From Hypomesus transpacificus (lineage: Eukaryota; Chordata; Actinopteri; Osmeriformes; Osmeridae): a stretch of DNA of 64,000 bases. The translations under genes and the position numbers were made by a program. The notes under the pieces were generated by a model. The model was given only the letters and a program-made list of their open reading frames with translations, had not been told where the DNA came from and did not search any database. The stretch covers positions 197,300 through 261,299 of the forward strand of contig NW_025813704.1 of NCBI RefSeq assembly GCF_021917145.1, written 5' to 3'. Numbering within the stretch: the stretch's first letter is position 1; each line of letters begins with the position of its first letter. Below, piece after piece: positions 1 through 12,459 of the stretch.

Positions 1-387
1 CTCTTGATATACCCCTGAGGGAGGCAGATGTGAGGAGAACAGTGTGATTCAGCAGGCAGTCCTAAAGAGGAGCAGCTCAGTGAGGTGCTCTAGATCATGT
101 CCCCTGCCTGCATCCTAGTGCTGCTGTTTCTGACCATCACAGCACAGCAGCGCACGCTGGCGCTATGTCAACACGCCGTGCTGTCGTGCACCTGCATGCG
201 TGTGGGGGTTTATCCAGATGTCTGCCTGCATTCATGCGTGTGCTTATTTCTTTGCGTGTGTGGCCGGTGTGTGGATGTGTGTGTGTACGTGTGCATACAT
301 GATGTGTGTGTTGATCTGTATGCTTCAAGGCTAGTGTGGAAGCTCGTAGCCAGCCCGACCAGACCCCCCGTTTCTGTGTGTCTCCAG

Positions 388-3300
388 GGCGACTGGGGGG
401 GGCAGAGGACCCTGCAGAAGAAGTGGACGTCGTTCCTGAAGGCGCGGCTGGTGTGCTCCGTGCCCGACTACGAGCTCCACCTCAACATGCTGCGGGCGGT
501 GAGCGTGCAGCAGGGTGCGGACGCTGGGGGCAGCATCCTCTACGGAGCCTTTGGACTGGAGTGGTGAGAGTCGGACCGCCAGGTGGACAGGGAGGCTAAC
601 TGATGATGTGCTGATCTGCAGAGGGTTATTCATGTGAAGGCCAAGCTTGCGGGGGGGGGGGATTTGAAAGTCTTTGTCAGTGAAATGCTCTGCCCACTAA
701 GCTAATGTCACTGTGCCAGTCTACCCTGTAGGTAAGGGGTAGAGTTAGCTGCTGGGTTCTAAGGGTGGTTATGTTCTGGGTTCTCAGAGTGTTTGGGTTC
801 TATGTTCTGAGGGCGGTTAACTTCTGAGGGCTGTAGACTGTACGAGCATGCAAAGGCAGAGTGGGTGAGGAGACTGATGATCCATGAGGAGGAGGGTAGA
901 GGGGGCCGGTGGAGGAGAGGACAATGTCAGGGAGTGTGTGTGTGTGCGTGTGTGTGGGTGTGTTTATGCTGACTCACGCGGCATAAAAGTCCCACAGGGA
1001 ATGAGAATCAGATGTCGGGTCTAACCACGACAAGTGCCCTTCTCTGCCTGGATCTCCGTCTGTCTCTCTTTCACTCTCTCTCTCTCGTTCACTCTCTTTC
1101 TCTCTCCCTCACTCTAAGGCTACTGTCACCTTTTTCTCAATTTCACCCAAAGCCAAAATGCCCTTGTGTGTAAGTGAGTGTGTGTGTGAGTGTGTGTGTG
1201 AGTGTGTGTGTGTGTGTGTGTAAGCCCCTGGGCCCCTCAGCTCTCTTTAATCTCCTGGGTCTCTTTCATCTGCGTTCCTCTCCCCAGTGTGGTGTTCAGG
1301 CCCTCAGACGACACAAAGAACCTTAGAACGTGACTCAGATCTTTCTGGCCCAGACTGATCTTACCTGCAGGGCTTCTCTCCACCTGACCCGGGCCTCCAT
1401 CCTCATTCCTCTGTGGTGAATCACAACACGATACCCCCGGGGTCATGGCTGCTAAGCCAGCGCTAAGCCAGGGCTGCACAGGGCCAGAGAGAGTCAGGGT
1501 CTCAACATGCTTGTGTTGTAACGGCGAAATGAAAACTGTGAACCTAACTCATGTCCGGTTCACACCCTGAAGGGAGTGTTCGTTGAAGGGAGTTGTAGTT
1601 TGAGATCTTTGGTACTCTGAAACCCTAACCCTGGTAACAAAGAGAACTTCCACCCCTCCTCCCTTCCCTCACCCCTACACCCCCATTCCCTCACATTTCC
1701 TTCTCACCCCCTTACCCTTACTCTCCCCCTTCCCTCCCCTTCTCTCCCACTTCCCTCCTCCTCCCCCCCTCTCCCCCCACACCCCAGCGTTGTGAATCAT
1801 GGACCAAACTCTACTTAACTTATTTACCTTCTCCTTGTCAAATGGAGACGTGGATTAGAAATGTTTGAAATTGGACCAGCGTGGCAGATAAACAATCTCC
1901 AGGTGTTTATACTCTGTCCAATGATTAACCCTGTGCCTTCTCCTGTGTCCTGGGTCTTTGTTCCCTTCAGGAAAAATATCAAAGCATCTGCAGTGTGCCA
2001 GTATTCCTTTTCCGACATCCAGAAAGCGTTCGACGGACCATACATGGAGGTCCAGGATTCAAAATGGCGGGAATACACAGGGAAGGTTCCAGAACCAAGA
2101 CCAGGCTCTGTAAGTCTCTACAGCTGATCTGTCTAACTTCCCTCCCATCCTCTGCCTCCCTTGGAACATGTTAGCTTTCAGTTCACTGATCTCATTCCCA
2201 CCCATCACTCTCTCTCTTCCCACTCCCCCTCTCTCTCTTTCCCTCCTCTCTCTTTCTCTCCCCTCCCCTCTCTCTTTGCTCTCCCTCTCCCCTCCCCTCC
2301 CCTCCTCCCCTCTCCTCTCCTCCTCCCCCCCCCCCTCCTCCCCTCCCCCCTCTCCCCCTCTCCCCCCAGTGTATAACAGACCTCCACAGATCTCAGAGTA
2401 TCAACTCCTCCAGAGACCTCCCAGACGACGTGCTGACCTTCGCCCGTAGGCACCCCCTCATGTCCACTCAGGTCCAGCCAATCAGAGGCCGCCCGCTCAT
2501 GTTCAAGAGGAACGTCAACTACGTGAAGATGGCGGTGCACCGGGTGGCCGCTCTAGACGGCCACGTCTACCCCGTCCTGTTCCTGGGCACCGGTGAGTCC
2601 ACACCACCTCAAGCACTTCCTGGATGGCTGCTGAGTGTAGCAGGAAGGTTAAGTGTGTTGTGTGTGTTCCTGCAGATGAGGGCTGGCTGCACAAAGCTGT
2701 GGATGTGGAGGGGGACATGCACATCGTGGAGGAGCTGCAGCTGTTCACTCCTGCTCAGCCCATAGACAGCATAGTGGTGTCTACAGCACAGGTAGACTAC
2801 ACCCTCACCCTGTCCCTCACCCTCACCATAACCCTCACCCTGACCCTGTCCCTCACCCTGTCCCTCACCCTGTCCCTCACCCTCACCCTGTCCCTCAACC
2901 CCTCACCCTGTCCCTCACCCTGTCCCTCACCCTGTCCCTCACCCTCACCCTCACCCTCCTCACCCTGTCCCTCACCCTGTCCCTCACCCCTCACCCTGTC
3001 CCTCACCCTCACCCTGTCCCTCCACCCTGACCCCCACCCTCACCCTCACCCTGTCCCTCACCCCTCACCCTGTCCCTCACCCTCACCCTGTCCCTCACCC
3101 CTCACCCTGTCCCTCACCCTGACCCCCCACCCTCACCCTGTCCCTCACCCTCACCCTGACCCCCCACCCTCACCCTGTCCCTCACCCTGTCCCTCACCCT
3201 GTCCCTCACCCTGTCCCTCACCCTCACCTTGTCCCTCACCCTTACCCTGTCCCTCACCCTGACCCTGACCCTCACCCTCATGTTGTTGTTTGTTTCCCAA

Positions 3301-5432
3301 CAGAAAAGTGTCTATGTGGGCTCCCACTCTGGCGTGGTCCAGGTACCCATGGCAACTTGTCGGCGCTACACTTCCTGTTTCGACTGCGTGTTTGCGCGGG
3401 ACCCTTACTGTGGCTGGGACAGGGCCCGCTGTGTGGAGATCACCTCACCAGCAGAGAGGTGAGAGGACACAAGCAAGCTGACTCACACACACACACACAC
3501 ACTGACACACACACACACACACACTGACACACGACACACACACCCTGACACACTGACACACACCGGACCTCCCCGCCCCCCCCCCCCCTCCTCCCTTTTT
3601 CTCCATCTCTCTCTTTTCTGTCTCTCTTCTCCCTCTCTCCCTGCCCCTCCCATCTCTCTGCTGTTTTCCCAGAAGTATAGAGGCTTTCATATTCCTCCAG
3701 TCTCTGTCCTCCTCTTAACCTCCTACCGCACTAACTGTGTTGGTTAAAATGTCATCAAAATTCACTGATCGATATCTTGACTTGACTTTCAAGATATAAA
3801 AATGATACATCTTGTCCTCATGTTGGGATGTATATATGTTATATTGTCGATATGGTATCGTAACATATGGTATGGTAGCGTATGGTCCGGTAGTGTGTGT
3901 AAACAGCTGAGGCTTGTGTCTCCGCTCAGCAGGTCCAGTCTGGTCCAGGACGTACAGCTCGGCACCAGAGGCTGTGCCAACAACACTGGAGAGGGTGTGT
4001 ACTGAACCAACACACACACACTCTTATACACACACTCTATCTCCCTCTCTTACACACGCACACACACACATTATTCTATTTCAAGATTGAACCTGGATGA
4101 CAGTGTTCCCTCGCGTGCCTCAAACGGGACGTTTAAAGAGCAGAAGGGATTTCATGTGTGTGTGCTTCTCTGGCCTCGCTAGACCTCCACACACCTTGTA
4201 ATCAGCTCTCCCCTATGATACAGGTCATGTGATCCCCCTGTCAGGGTCAGGTGATCACCCTGGTGTCATAGCCTGGTTGTTAAACTGTCATATCATGTGT
4301 GTGACTCCCTCCCCCCCCTCACCTCCTCCCTCCCCCCCCCCCCTCCCTCCCCCCTCCCTCCCTCCCTCCCTCCCTCCCTCCCTCCCTCCCTCCCTCCCTC
4401 CCTCCCTCCCTCCCTCCCTCCCTCCCTCCCTCCCTCCCTCCCTCCCTCCTCTCCAGTGCTCCAGCGTAGACGCTCTGTGATGTCAGGAGACGATGTCCTC
4501 CTGCAGTGTGAGCTGCGTTCTAACCTGGCGTCTCCTGGCTGGACGCTAAACGGCCGCTCGCTGAACACCCACAGCCCCGCCTCCGGCTACCGCCTGGGCA
4601 CCGACGGCCTGCTCATCGTGGGGGCGCGCCCTCAGCAGGGCGGGACTTACCGCTGCTTCGCCGTGGAGAACAACATCTGGGTCCCTGTGCGTCTGTACCG
4701 CGTCAGCGTCCACACAGAGATGCCCTCTCCGGGGGGTCCCACCGCCACGCCCTCCCCCGCACCACCCCCCACCCCTTCACCCAGCCCAGCCGCCACCCCC
4801 CAGCACCCCCACCGAGCGCACGCTGCCCTCCCCGCCCGCCCCCCCTGCCCCCGGGCCCTGACTTCCAGACCTTCAGGAACATGGAGGCTGTGTATATCTC
4901 CCTGGTGGCGGTGCTGGGGGGGCTGTGTCTGGTGCTGACTGTGGTGCTGCTCTATGTCAGCTTCTGCTCCAGGGGGCCCTACGGGGCCAGGAAGTTCCCC
5001 CAGCAGGAGTTCTCCATCCTGGGGATGTCTGACAGGAAGAGGAGCTTCCCCTTGGAGCTCCAGACCATCTCCAGCCACTGCAACGGCCGTCAGGACAGGA
5101 GAGGTCGGAGGTCGCTGTCGGTGTCCAACGACGACCTCGCTGGGGGGTTCCTCCAGATCGTCCCTGGGGAGGGACAGATGTCCCCCGGCACGCCCCCGGC
5201 CCCCCCAGCACCGCCCCTGCCCCTCCCCCCTCCGCTGCCCTGCTCCGACTACGCCAACGGGCTGTCGGCCACGCTGCCCAGCGTGCTGAGGAAGATGAAC
5301 GGGAACAGCTACATGCTGCTGAGGCCAGCGGAGGCCGATAGCACCTCGCCACTCTACCACTCCTTCACCGAGGAGCTCAACCAGATCCTGGAGAAGAGGA
5401 AACACACGCAGCCCGACGAGAGCTCTGTGTAG
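388..5432 (+). CDS. sema4g: Semaphorin class 4 (sema4g-like), 3' part of gene
   Basis: This is a transmembrane semaphorin that acts at the cell surface as a guidance ligand, classically through plexins. Exons read from splice sites: 388-563, 1971-2109, 2370-2592, 2676-2791, 3304-3458, 3930-3994 and 4457-5432. The phases agree across every junction. The first four encode the C-terminal half of the sema domain ([21 protein letters not shown], then the [11 protein letters not shown] block). Exon 3304 carries the PSI cysteines ([16 protein letters not shown]). The last exon holds an Ig domain (VLLQCEL...YRCFAV), a proline-rich stalk, a TM helix (about 4887-4965) and a cytoplasmic tail ending ESSV, a PDZ-ligand type terminus. 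The N-terminal sema exons lie left of the window. The family is certain. The name 4G rests mainly on the neighbouring mrpl43, which adjoins SEMA4G in human. The frame of the Ig part and that of the TM part disagree by one base within about 4700-4870 (see findings). Confidence 0.82.
2798..3283. repeat. 12-bp minisatellite (CCCTCACCCTGT-like)
   Basis: Tandem CCCTCACCCTGT units with variants fill a sema4g intron. The array starts right after the splice donor at 2791 and ends about 20 bp before the acceptor at 3303. It creates open but meaningless frames on both strands. Confidence 0.95.
4352..4450. repeat. (CCCT)n microsatellite
   Basis: About 25 copies of a CCCT tetranucleotide form the pyrimidine tract directly before the splice acceptor of the last sema4g exon (CTCCAG at 4451-4456). 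Confidence 0.95.
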
Positions 5433-7720
5433 CCCCCCCCCTTCCCACTCCCCTTCCTCCCCCGTCTGTCGGTTATTCATCCCCCCGTCCCCACAGCGCC
5501 CCACAGAGGATTGGAGGACTGTGTTGTGTGGTGAGTCTACTCCAGTGTTCCAGTGTTGAGGTACCTGTGGTTACTAGATGTACTTCACCTATCCAGACGT
5601 GAGACCACGCCCCCAATCTTTACATTCTGGACGTCCCAAAGCCCTGAAGAAGAGATCTACCTTTTAAACGTGAGAAAAAGACACATTTGAACGCACAGTA
5701 TTGTTTCTTTAAGTGGAGAACCTTCCAGGGCTACAGTCACACACCTACCTCAGCACGGACCCACGGACAAGGATGGAACTCCTGCTTACGCTGCAGTGCA
5801 TAATGGGACGATCGCAGCCACTCACAGTCACCATGGCAACAGAGCAGGACGGCCTAGGACTGTAGGACAGATTCTGGGAACTGTAGTGTTTACACGCATT
5901 GGGAGCAGTCTGTTTGTAGAGCTCATTCCCAGCACCACACTAAAGACTAACTGGTTGGGCACACGATACATTTCAACCTCATTTAAAGCAACACTTCTCC
6001 TTATTTCCCTTTTGTTCTCATGTAAATAGCAATAATTCCACTGTTACACCTGCCAGGACTGTAGCTACCTGTTGAAACGATGCCAAGGGGAAATCTGTTG
6101 CGAAAAAACACTTTGGATGGAATAAGTTAAATTTTTTTCTGTTGTTTCTCAACGCGATGAGTGAAAGATGAGGGGAGGAGGTGTAACAGCACTGATGAAG
6201 ACTACAGCCTCTCTCTCTCATCTCCCTTTCTCTCTCTCTGCTCCTCTATGTCTCTCTTTCTATCCTCTCTCTATCCTCTTCCTCCCTCTCTCTCGCTCTC
6301 CATGACTGGTTTGCTGGTACAACCTCCATCATGGACCTGAAGGCCTGGGAGGCTGGAGCACCACAGTAAGACACAACCCTAAACCTTACAGACCAGCCTG
6401 TTTACAGCTGCATTACATTTACATTGTCATGGTGCTCCTGCCCTTCCTCTCTCCTCTCTCTCCTCTCTCTCCTATCTCCTCCCCCTCCTCTCTCTCTTCC
6501 CCCTCCTCTCTCCTCTGTCTCCTCCCTCGGTGGAGGTGAAGGGCAGGCGTGTTGATTCAGATCCTTGTTCATGTTTGTGTTGCTTGTCCCGTGTGTGGAC
6601 GCATGCTGGCTCTGAACCAGAGGCAGAAGACCTTCAACGCTGAAGAACGCCCACGTCACTGTTCCTCAATGTCCTCTCTCTCTCTCTGTGTGTTTACCTG
6701 GCCTCGGCTCGACCAACACATACAGACAGACCTGCGGTAGCTCCGCCCGGGCGGTGACGTTAAACAAGCCGGCTGCTCAGCAGCAGCGGGCAGGCAGGTA
6801 GACGATCTGCGAGGTTTACGATCGTCACGGTTACAGGGTGTTAAACAGAGATCTCAGCGCTCAGCAAGTGATGAATCAGCTGTTGGAGGGCCCCTCCCTG
6901 GGGGTTCCCTAGAGAGCCACGGGGCGATCTGTCTGGGGGGGGGGACAGGAAGAGCCAGGCTTGGCATTGTGCCTGGGGGGGGGTACAGGAAGAGCCAGTC
7001 TTGGCAGTGTGCCTGGGGGGGGGGGGGGGGTACAGGAAGAGCCAGGCTTGGCAGCGTGCCTGGGGGGGGAGGGGGGGGGGGTGTTTGTTTGAGGACCATG
7101 TTGTTGCTCTGTAGAACAGCACCACACTGCAGAGCTCAGAAGGTTCCAGCTGAGAGTCCTGATCAGTGATGCAGTCAGCTGGTAGGAGCTGCTCTGTACC
7201 AGCAGGGTCTCCTCTCTCCCTCCTCCTCTCCCTCTCTCCTATCCTCCTCTTCCTCTCTCCCTCCTCCTCCTCTCCCTCTCTCCTATCCTCCTCCTCTCTC
7301 CCTCCTCTCTCCCTCCTCCTCTCCCTCTCTCCTATCCTCCTCCTCTCTCCCTCCTCTCTCCATCTCTCCTATCCTCCTCCTCTCTCCCTCCTCTCTCCAT
7401 CTCTCCTATCCTCCTCCTCTCTCCCTCCTCCTCTCCCTCTCTCCTATCCCCCTCCCTCCTTCACTCTGTCCCTCCCTCCCTCCTTCACTCTGTCCCTCCC
7501 TCCTTCCTTCCTTCCCTCCCTCCCTCCCTCCCTCCCTCCCTCCCTCCCTCCCTCCCTCCCTCCCTCCCTCCCTCCCTCCCTCCCTCCCTCCTTCACTCTG
7601 TCCCTCCCTCCCTCCTGTACCCCCCCCCTGCTGAGTTCACAAACGACCATGACGGCCCCCAATCCATTACAGTCGGTCTTCAGAGTCCTCCTGACCTTGT
7701 CTCTGCAGAGACAGCAGGGG

Positions 7721-8105
7721 AAACACTACAGTAGAGGATCTAACAGTGTTTTATTATCAGTTATAGAAACACTACAGTAGAGGATCTAACAGTGTTTTAT
7801 TATCAGTTACAGAAACACTACAGTAGAGGATCTAACAGTGTTTTATTATCAGTTATAGAAACACTACAGTAGAGGATCTAACAGTGTTTTATTATCAGTT
7901 ATAGAAACACTACAGTAGAGGATCTAACAGTGTTTTATTATCAGTTATAGAAACACGACAGTAGAGGATCTAACAGTGTTTTATTATCAGTTATAGAAAC
8001 ACGACAGTAGAGGATCTAACAGTGCTTTATTATCAGTTATAGAAACACTACAGTAGAGGATCTAACAGTGTTTTATTATCAGTAATAGAAACACTACAGT
8101 CAAGA
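7721..8105. repeat. 46-bp tandem repeat, about 8 copies
   Basis: The unit begins aaacactacagtagagg and ends gttttattatcagttatag. Copies start at 7721 and 7767 and then every 46 bp, with few substitutions. The last copy decays at about 8100. Confidence 0.95.
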
Positions 8106-8814
8106 ATCTGCCAGTGTTAAAACACTACAGCCTTCCTGGCGTAATAGAAACGCCAAGAAACATTTTCCCATGGGTGCAATAAAGTAAATAGTATAATATC
8201 GTCCAACAGTCTTCTGGTGTGTTTGCTGCAGAGGCGGGGACCCACTCTGTTGGCCCTCTGGCTGGTTCGAATATGTATGAGACAAGACAGGTGTTTCATT
8301 ACACATACAAACCCAAGGTGTCTGTAAGTGGACATGTGGAGCCGTTTAAACACCCCCCCCTGTCCCAGGCTGTCTATCACTGTGACAGGTACAGTCGTTT
8401 AAACACACTTAGACCAAGCAGGTGTAGTGGCAGGTGATAGCTAGGGCATCACTTAGCCTTGATGAATATGTTTGGCTACATTGAATGTATATTTGAGTTT
8501 CTAGTGCCAGCCGTTAGAAGTCTCCATAAAACACATTATAATTTGTTTTAATCTCATATGTCTTAAATGAGAATACAAGAACAATTTATTTCACAGACAA
8601 ACTGGAGTTGTGGTTGATTTTGGTTGACCTACGACCATGTCACTGTGGTCATTTTTTAGCTTGGTTTAAGGATAAACCTCAGTCTGCATGCACCTCAGTC
8701 TAATGCTGTATCACTGCAGTGTCCTGATGAATCCTATATCGTTTTGTCTTTCCTCTCTGTAGATCTGCAGGCTGCGAGCTGCAGACCTCGTGAGTCAGGC
8801 GACGGGCAGGACCA

Positions 8815-8925
8815 CAGGGATGCTCAACGCAGGATGGTGAACGGGTCCACATTAAGGGGTCCAAGGTTCAAATCCCCCCTGTTGGTAGCTTTTGATAAAA
8901 GCGCCTGCTAAGTGATATAATGATG
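8815..8925 (+). mobile_element. tRNA-derived SINE remnant
   Basis: A B-box-like ggttcaaatcccccc is followed by gataaaagcgcctgctaag, the characteristic 3' tail shared by many fish SINEs and their partner LINEs. The 5' part is degraded. Confidence 0.6.
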
Positions 8926-10652
8926 TATGAGATGACCCTGTATGTACCAGATCTTCAGACTGGACACTGTTGTGTGTGTAGTTCTCCTGGCAGCGTGACA
9001 AACAAGGCAGGCCAATCTCACACAGGATCACTCTGTTCTCACCAGGGTTAGCACGCACACACTCCTACTTCCACAATTCAAACACACAACAACGAATCAA
9101 TGTTCAAAAGTTTGTAGTATGTTTGGTTTTCTCCTGCTGAATACAATTGTTACACTACACAGTAGTTCATATACCCTTATTTTCCCTTGATTGTTCCATT
9201 CTGGTAGTGTTTTTGTTAATGTAAATACGGTTGACTTATTTAAACTCAATATTATTCAGTTCCCAGCACATGTCATAGTTTAGACATCTGAGCAAATGAT
9301 GGAAAACTCTTATATTTATAATAAAAGTCTTGTGTATTTATTTTCCCTGTATTTCATCGTCTGTTATAATGCGCTTGGTTTTGCTTGTGGAACAAACTAT
9401 TGTATGGCTTATCAACACCCTCGACGGGAATTTGCAGTGATCACATGCAAAACATGTTCATACCTAGCCGCTTTCTGCGCCACCCGTCCGGCTGGCGTTG
9501 AGGGACACTAGTAATTAGCTGGTGCTTGTGTTCTCTGGTGACAGTCCAACATGTCATGACGGTCTAATTCACACATCTGCTTCTGACAATCCGAGACCGT
9601 CACACTTGCGGGGAGACTGATGGGGGAAAAAGGCAAGTTTTGGCGTCCGGGACTGTAACGTAGCAACAACGATCTTTATATAGCGCTCTTCGTCTCATGG
9701 TGTGGGTCAGGCTGTCAGGTCGCATTGGGAGGAGAGGGTGTGATGTGAGAATGGTCAGGCTTGGCTTGGTGTTATACGTGATTAGCTATGAAAAAGCCTC
9801 AGGCAACTGTTGTCCAATCAATAAAAATACCTGCCGTTTATTTATCGAATGTTCTCATAAGGAGGAACATGTTTTTTAAATCTAGCAGTTGAACTCAAGT
9901 AAACCGTCCAGGAATGACACTAAAGACAAAACACGTTTGTACTGTATCCTACGGTAGATATCTGATTGCTCATCCAGTAGGCCTGTTTTGTAGACTATGT
10001 GGTGACATTTCTTTACGATTTAGCAGTTATTCCAATAAGTGATACTGTGTGTGCGGTGTGTGTGTGTGTGTGTGTGTGTGGGGGGGGGTTGTCCCTGGAG
10101 ACAGAAGAACATCAGGCTATAGTGTTGCTTCAATCTCTTCTGAATGTACTCCTCACATCTCAAAACCGTTTTTTGTTATTTTTTTACACAAATCCTCAGA
10201 ATGATAGCACTTCCTGTGGCCAGTGTAATGCTCCACTTGGAACCCATCTATCAGGGAGAATTAGACAAACTGTCAATGTCTGCCACACCCATAAACTGTT
10301 ATCAGAACAATTCAGCAGTGGGATTTTATAAGCATACATTTTTATGTTTTTATTTTATTTCTATGAACCCAGGTTACAACTCACACAGGCTGACTATCAC
10401 AGACACATTTGAACTAACATTTGATCTAAACCCACATTCAACAGCTCGCAAGCTCATGACCAAATCACACCGTTCCAGAATCATCAGTCCATCACTATGT
10501 TTAGATCCATCTGTACTGAAGGTTTTCAAGGAAGGCATTCGGTCGATCAGAAAACAAAAACAGCGATCAAAAAACGGATTTGTTCTGCACAGTCCTGTGG
10601 GGTTACAAACGAAGCTGCGTGAGACTGCTGGTGTAAGTTCTCAGTTGTGTTT

Positions 10653-11906
10653 TCAGTTGGTCTGCTGTTTCTGTGGCCCCACGGGGCCCCTGTTGGGGGG
10701 CCTGTTGGTGAAGGGGTGCCACTGGCCCTGGATGCTGGGGCTGTCCGTGTGGATGGGTTTGCGGATGCGGATGATGTCCAGGCCTGACTGATTGGCCAGT
10801 TTGGTCAGCAGCTCTGAAAGCTGCGGTGACGTCTTGCAGGTGATCGTCTCCTCCCGGACGCTGCCGTTCACTGAGGGGCGGAGAAACATCTGTCCTGTCA
10901 AGATTCTAGTAACATCTAGAATATTTGTTAATACATCATGTAACATGACCCCCCCACCACCACACCCCATATAACACACTCTACAGCTCCGTTGTGTACA
11001 AATAATTTTTCTTTGGACAAAATTCTGAAATCAACTACTGGCACAGGGTATGATGAATAATTGTACTTCATTGCCCCCTACCTACTTTTAAGAGTACTGC
11101 AATAAATATATGTAGCCTATGTAACTTTCAAACCATTAGACATGTCTACAGATGCCTCAAATCAGCACAAACTTTACAGTCTTAATCCAAGCCAACGAAC
11201 CAACATATCACCTCAAATTATGCACGACACTTACAGTATTCAGCCACAATTTTGGGAATCCGGCAAGACGTAGGGGATATGTACACAACTGTTCCGGGAT
11301 TCTTTTTAGCATAGTCCACGACTCCATCTTCAATAAAGTTCCTGTGGATACAGAGACTGTCGTTACACTGATATTACACTATCATTACACCGTGTCTACA
11401 TTTTGATTACACTGTTGTTACACTTACATTGTTGTTACACTGTTCTTATTAAACTATTATTACACTGTTATTATGTTGTTGTTATTATACTGTTATTATG
11501 TTGTTATTACACTGTTGTTACTGTCTTTACACTTTCTTACACTGTAATTACACTGATTACACACATAATGAATGTGTGTACTTTTGCCATCTCTGGATAC
11601 GATTGTTTTTCATTAGTTATCAACCGCCAGAATCGTCTGAATGATTGAGACCGACCTAGAGGCCTGCAAACGAAATACAACTAGCAAAGGCTAGGCTAAC
11701 TATTGATGACAAAAAGACAATCTACGAAATGAATACATGTCTGTGACTGGAATACATTAGTAGAGGATCACTTACCTGACACCAAGAGAACTTTGTGCAT
11801 TCTTGGAGAAGACGAGAGAGATGCGTTTCAACTGACTGACATACCGACCCACACCGTTTTGCAGAACGCTTTTTAGGAATCGACTCGGAGTGCCCCTTGA
11901 TGTCAT
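10653..11906 (-). CDS. mrpl43: Mitochondrial ribosomal protein L43
   Basis: A structural protein of the large mitochondrial ribosomal subunit, encoded in the nucleus and acting in the mitochondrial matrix. Three exons on the minus strand: 11776-11906 (start codon 11904-11906), 11235-11341 and 10653-10870 (stop 10653-10655). All junctions are GT/AG and in phase, giving 151 residues against about 159 in human. The N-terminus [18 protein letters not shown] matches the human start closely. The middle exon gives the NPGTVVYI block and the last exon gives EETITCK followed by [12 protein letters not shown] and [11 protein letters not shown], all hallmark segments of this family. The gene is tail-to-tail with sema4g, as in human, and head-to-head with the HARBI1-like gene. 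A TTTATT at about 10351 (AATAAA on the minus strand) is a plausible polyadenylation signal. Confidence 0.95.
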
Positions 11907-12459
11907 TTTGCTACTGTAGCCTGTGTAGATAGGTATCCCTTGTATATTTGTGTATTTTAAATACTTCAGCCAGACATTTAAACAATTCTCAAACCATGCT
12001 AGCAAGTAAATACACCGAAAACTAGGTAGAGGACGATTTGACGGATATACGTATTATCAAGTTGTCCGTCAATTACAAATTCCGGATGGAAACACAAGTT
12101 GGTCGAAGACGGTAGCACAGACGAAGATAGTTACACGGTCTCCGATAGTAAGGCTACATTTTGACATTATTTATTTTAATTAATGTTTATAATAAATATT
12201 AAATATTTATTAGGCATATTTATATAAATACAATGTCAAAGATTTGTGTTTTGCATGGTCAAAAATCTGTCTTTTAGTACGATGTGTTTCACACGAGCCT
12301 ATTTTTTAAACGCACCGAGGCGATTTGAAAACATGGCTTAGAAATTCTTTCATAAACGTTTCCTTTCCCATATTTCTGTTTTATTTGTATTGGAGTAGCT
12401 TGTTTGGTCTTGACATTTTTATCCCTCAATTTACTGGTGGAGGTTAGCGTAACAAAAAC
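11907..12459. promoter_or_regulatory. Putative bidirectional promoter, mrpl43 / HARBI1-like
   Basis: A 553-bp interval separates the two divergent start codons. A TTCCGG (12080-12085) is an ETS/GABP-type core, a class common in promoters of mitochondrial protein genes. No TATA box is placed convincingly for either gene, and the region 12160-12240 is very AT-rich. The promoter call is inferred from gene orientation. Confidence 0.45.

Larger units (their letters stand above)
5433..10652. other. sema4g 3' UTR and gene-free interval
   Basis: No coding region is supported here. The first several hundred bases are probably the 3' UTR of sema4g. After that come a G-rich minisatellite (about 6925-7085, repeats of a poly-G plus acaggaagagccagg unit), TC-rich DNA (7200-7470), a (CCCT)n tract (7500-7595), a 46-bp tandem repeat, a SINE remnant and a (GT)n tract near 10050. 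Open frames in 9.9-10.8 kb show no family resemblance that I recognise. Confidence 0.7.

Noticed and set aside
97-387. N-terminal part of the first open frame as coding sequence
   Set aside because: It is intronic: a clear acceptor (tctccag) precedes the sema-domain sequence at 388, and the upstream translation is GT-rich low-complexity sequence.
10144-10791. 215-codon plus-strand open frame
   Set aside because: Its 3' part overlaps mrpl43 exon 3 in antisense, it lacks recognisable domains, and its composition is that of non-coding AT-rich DNA.
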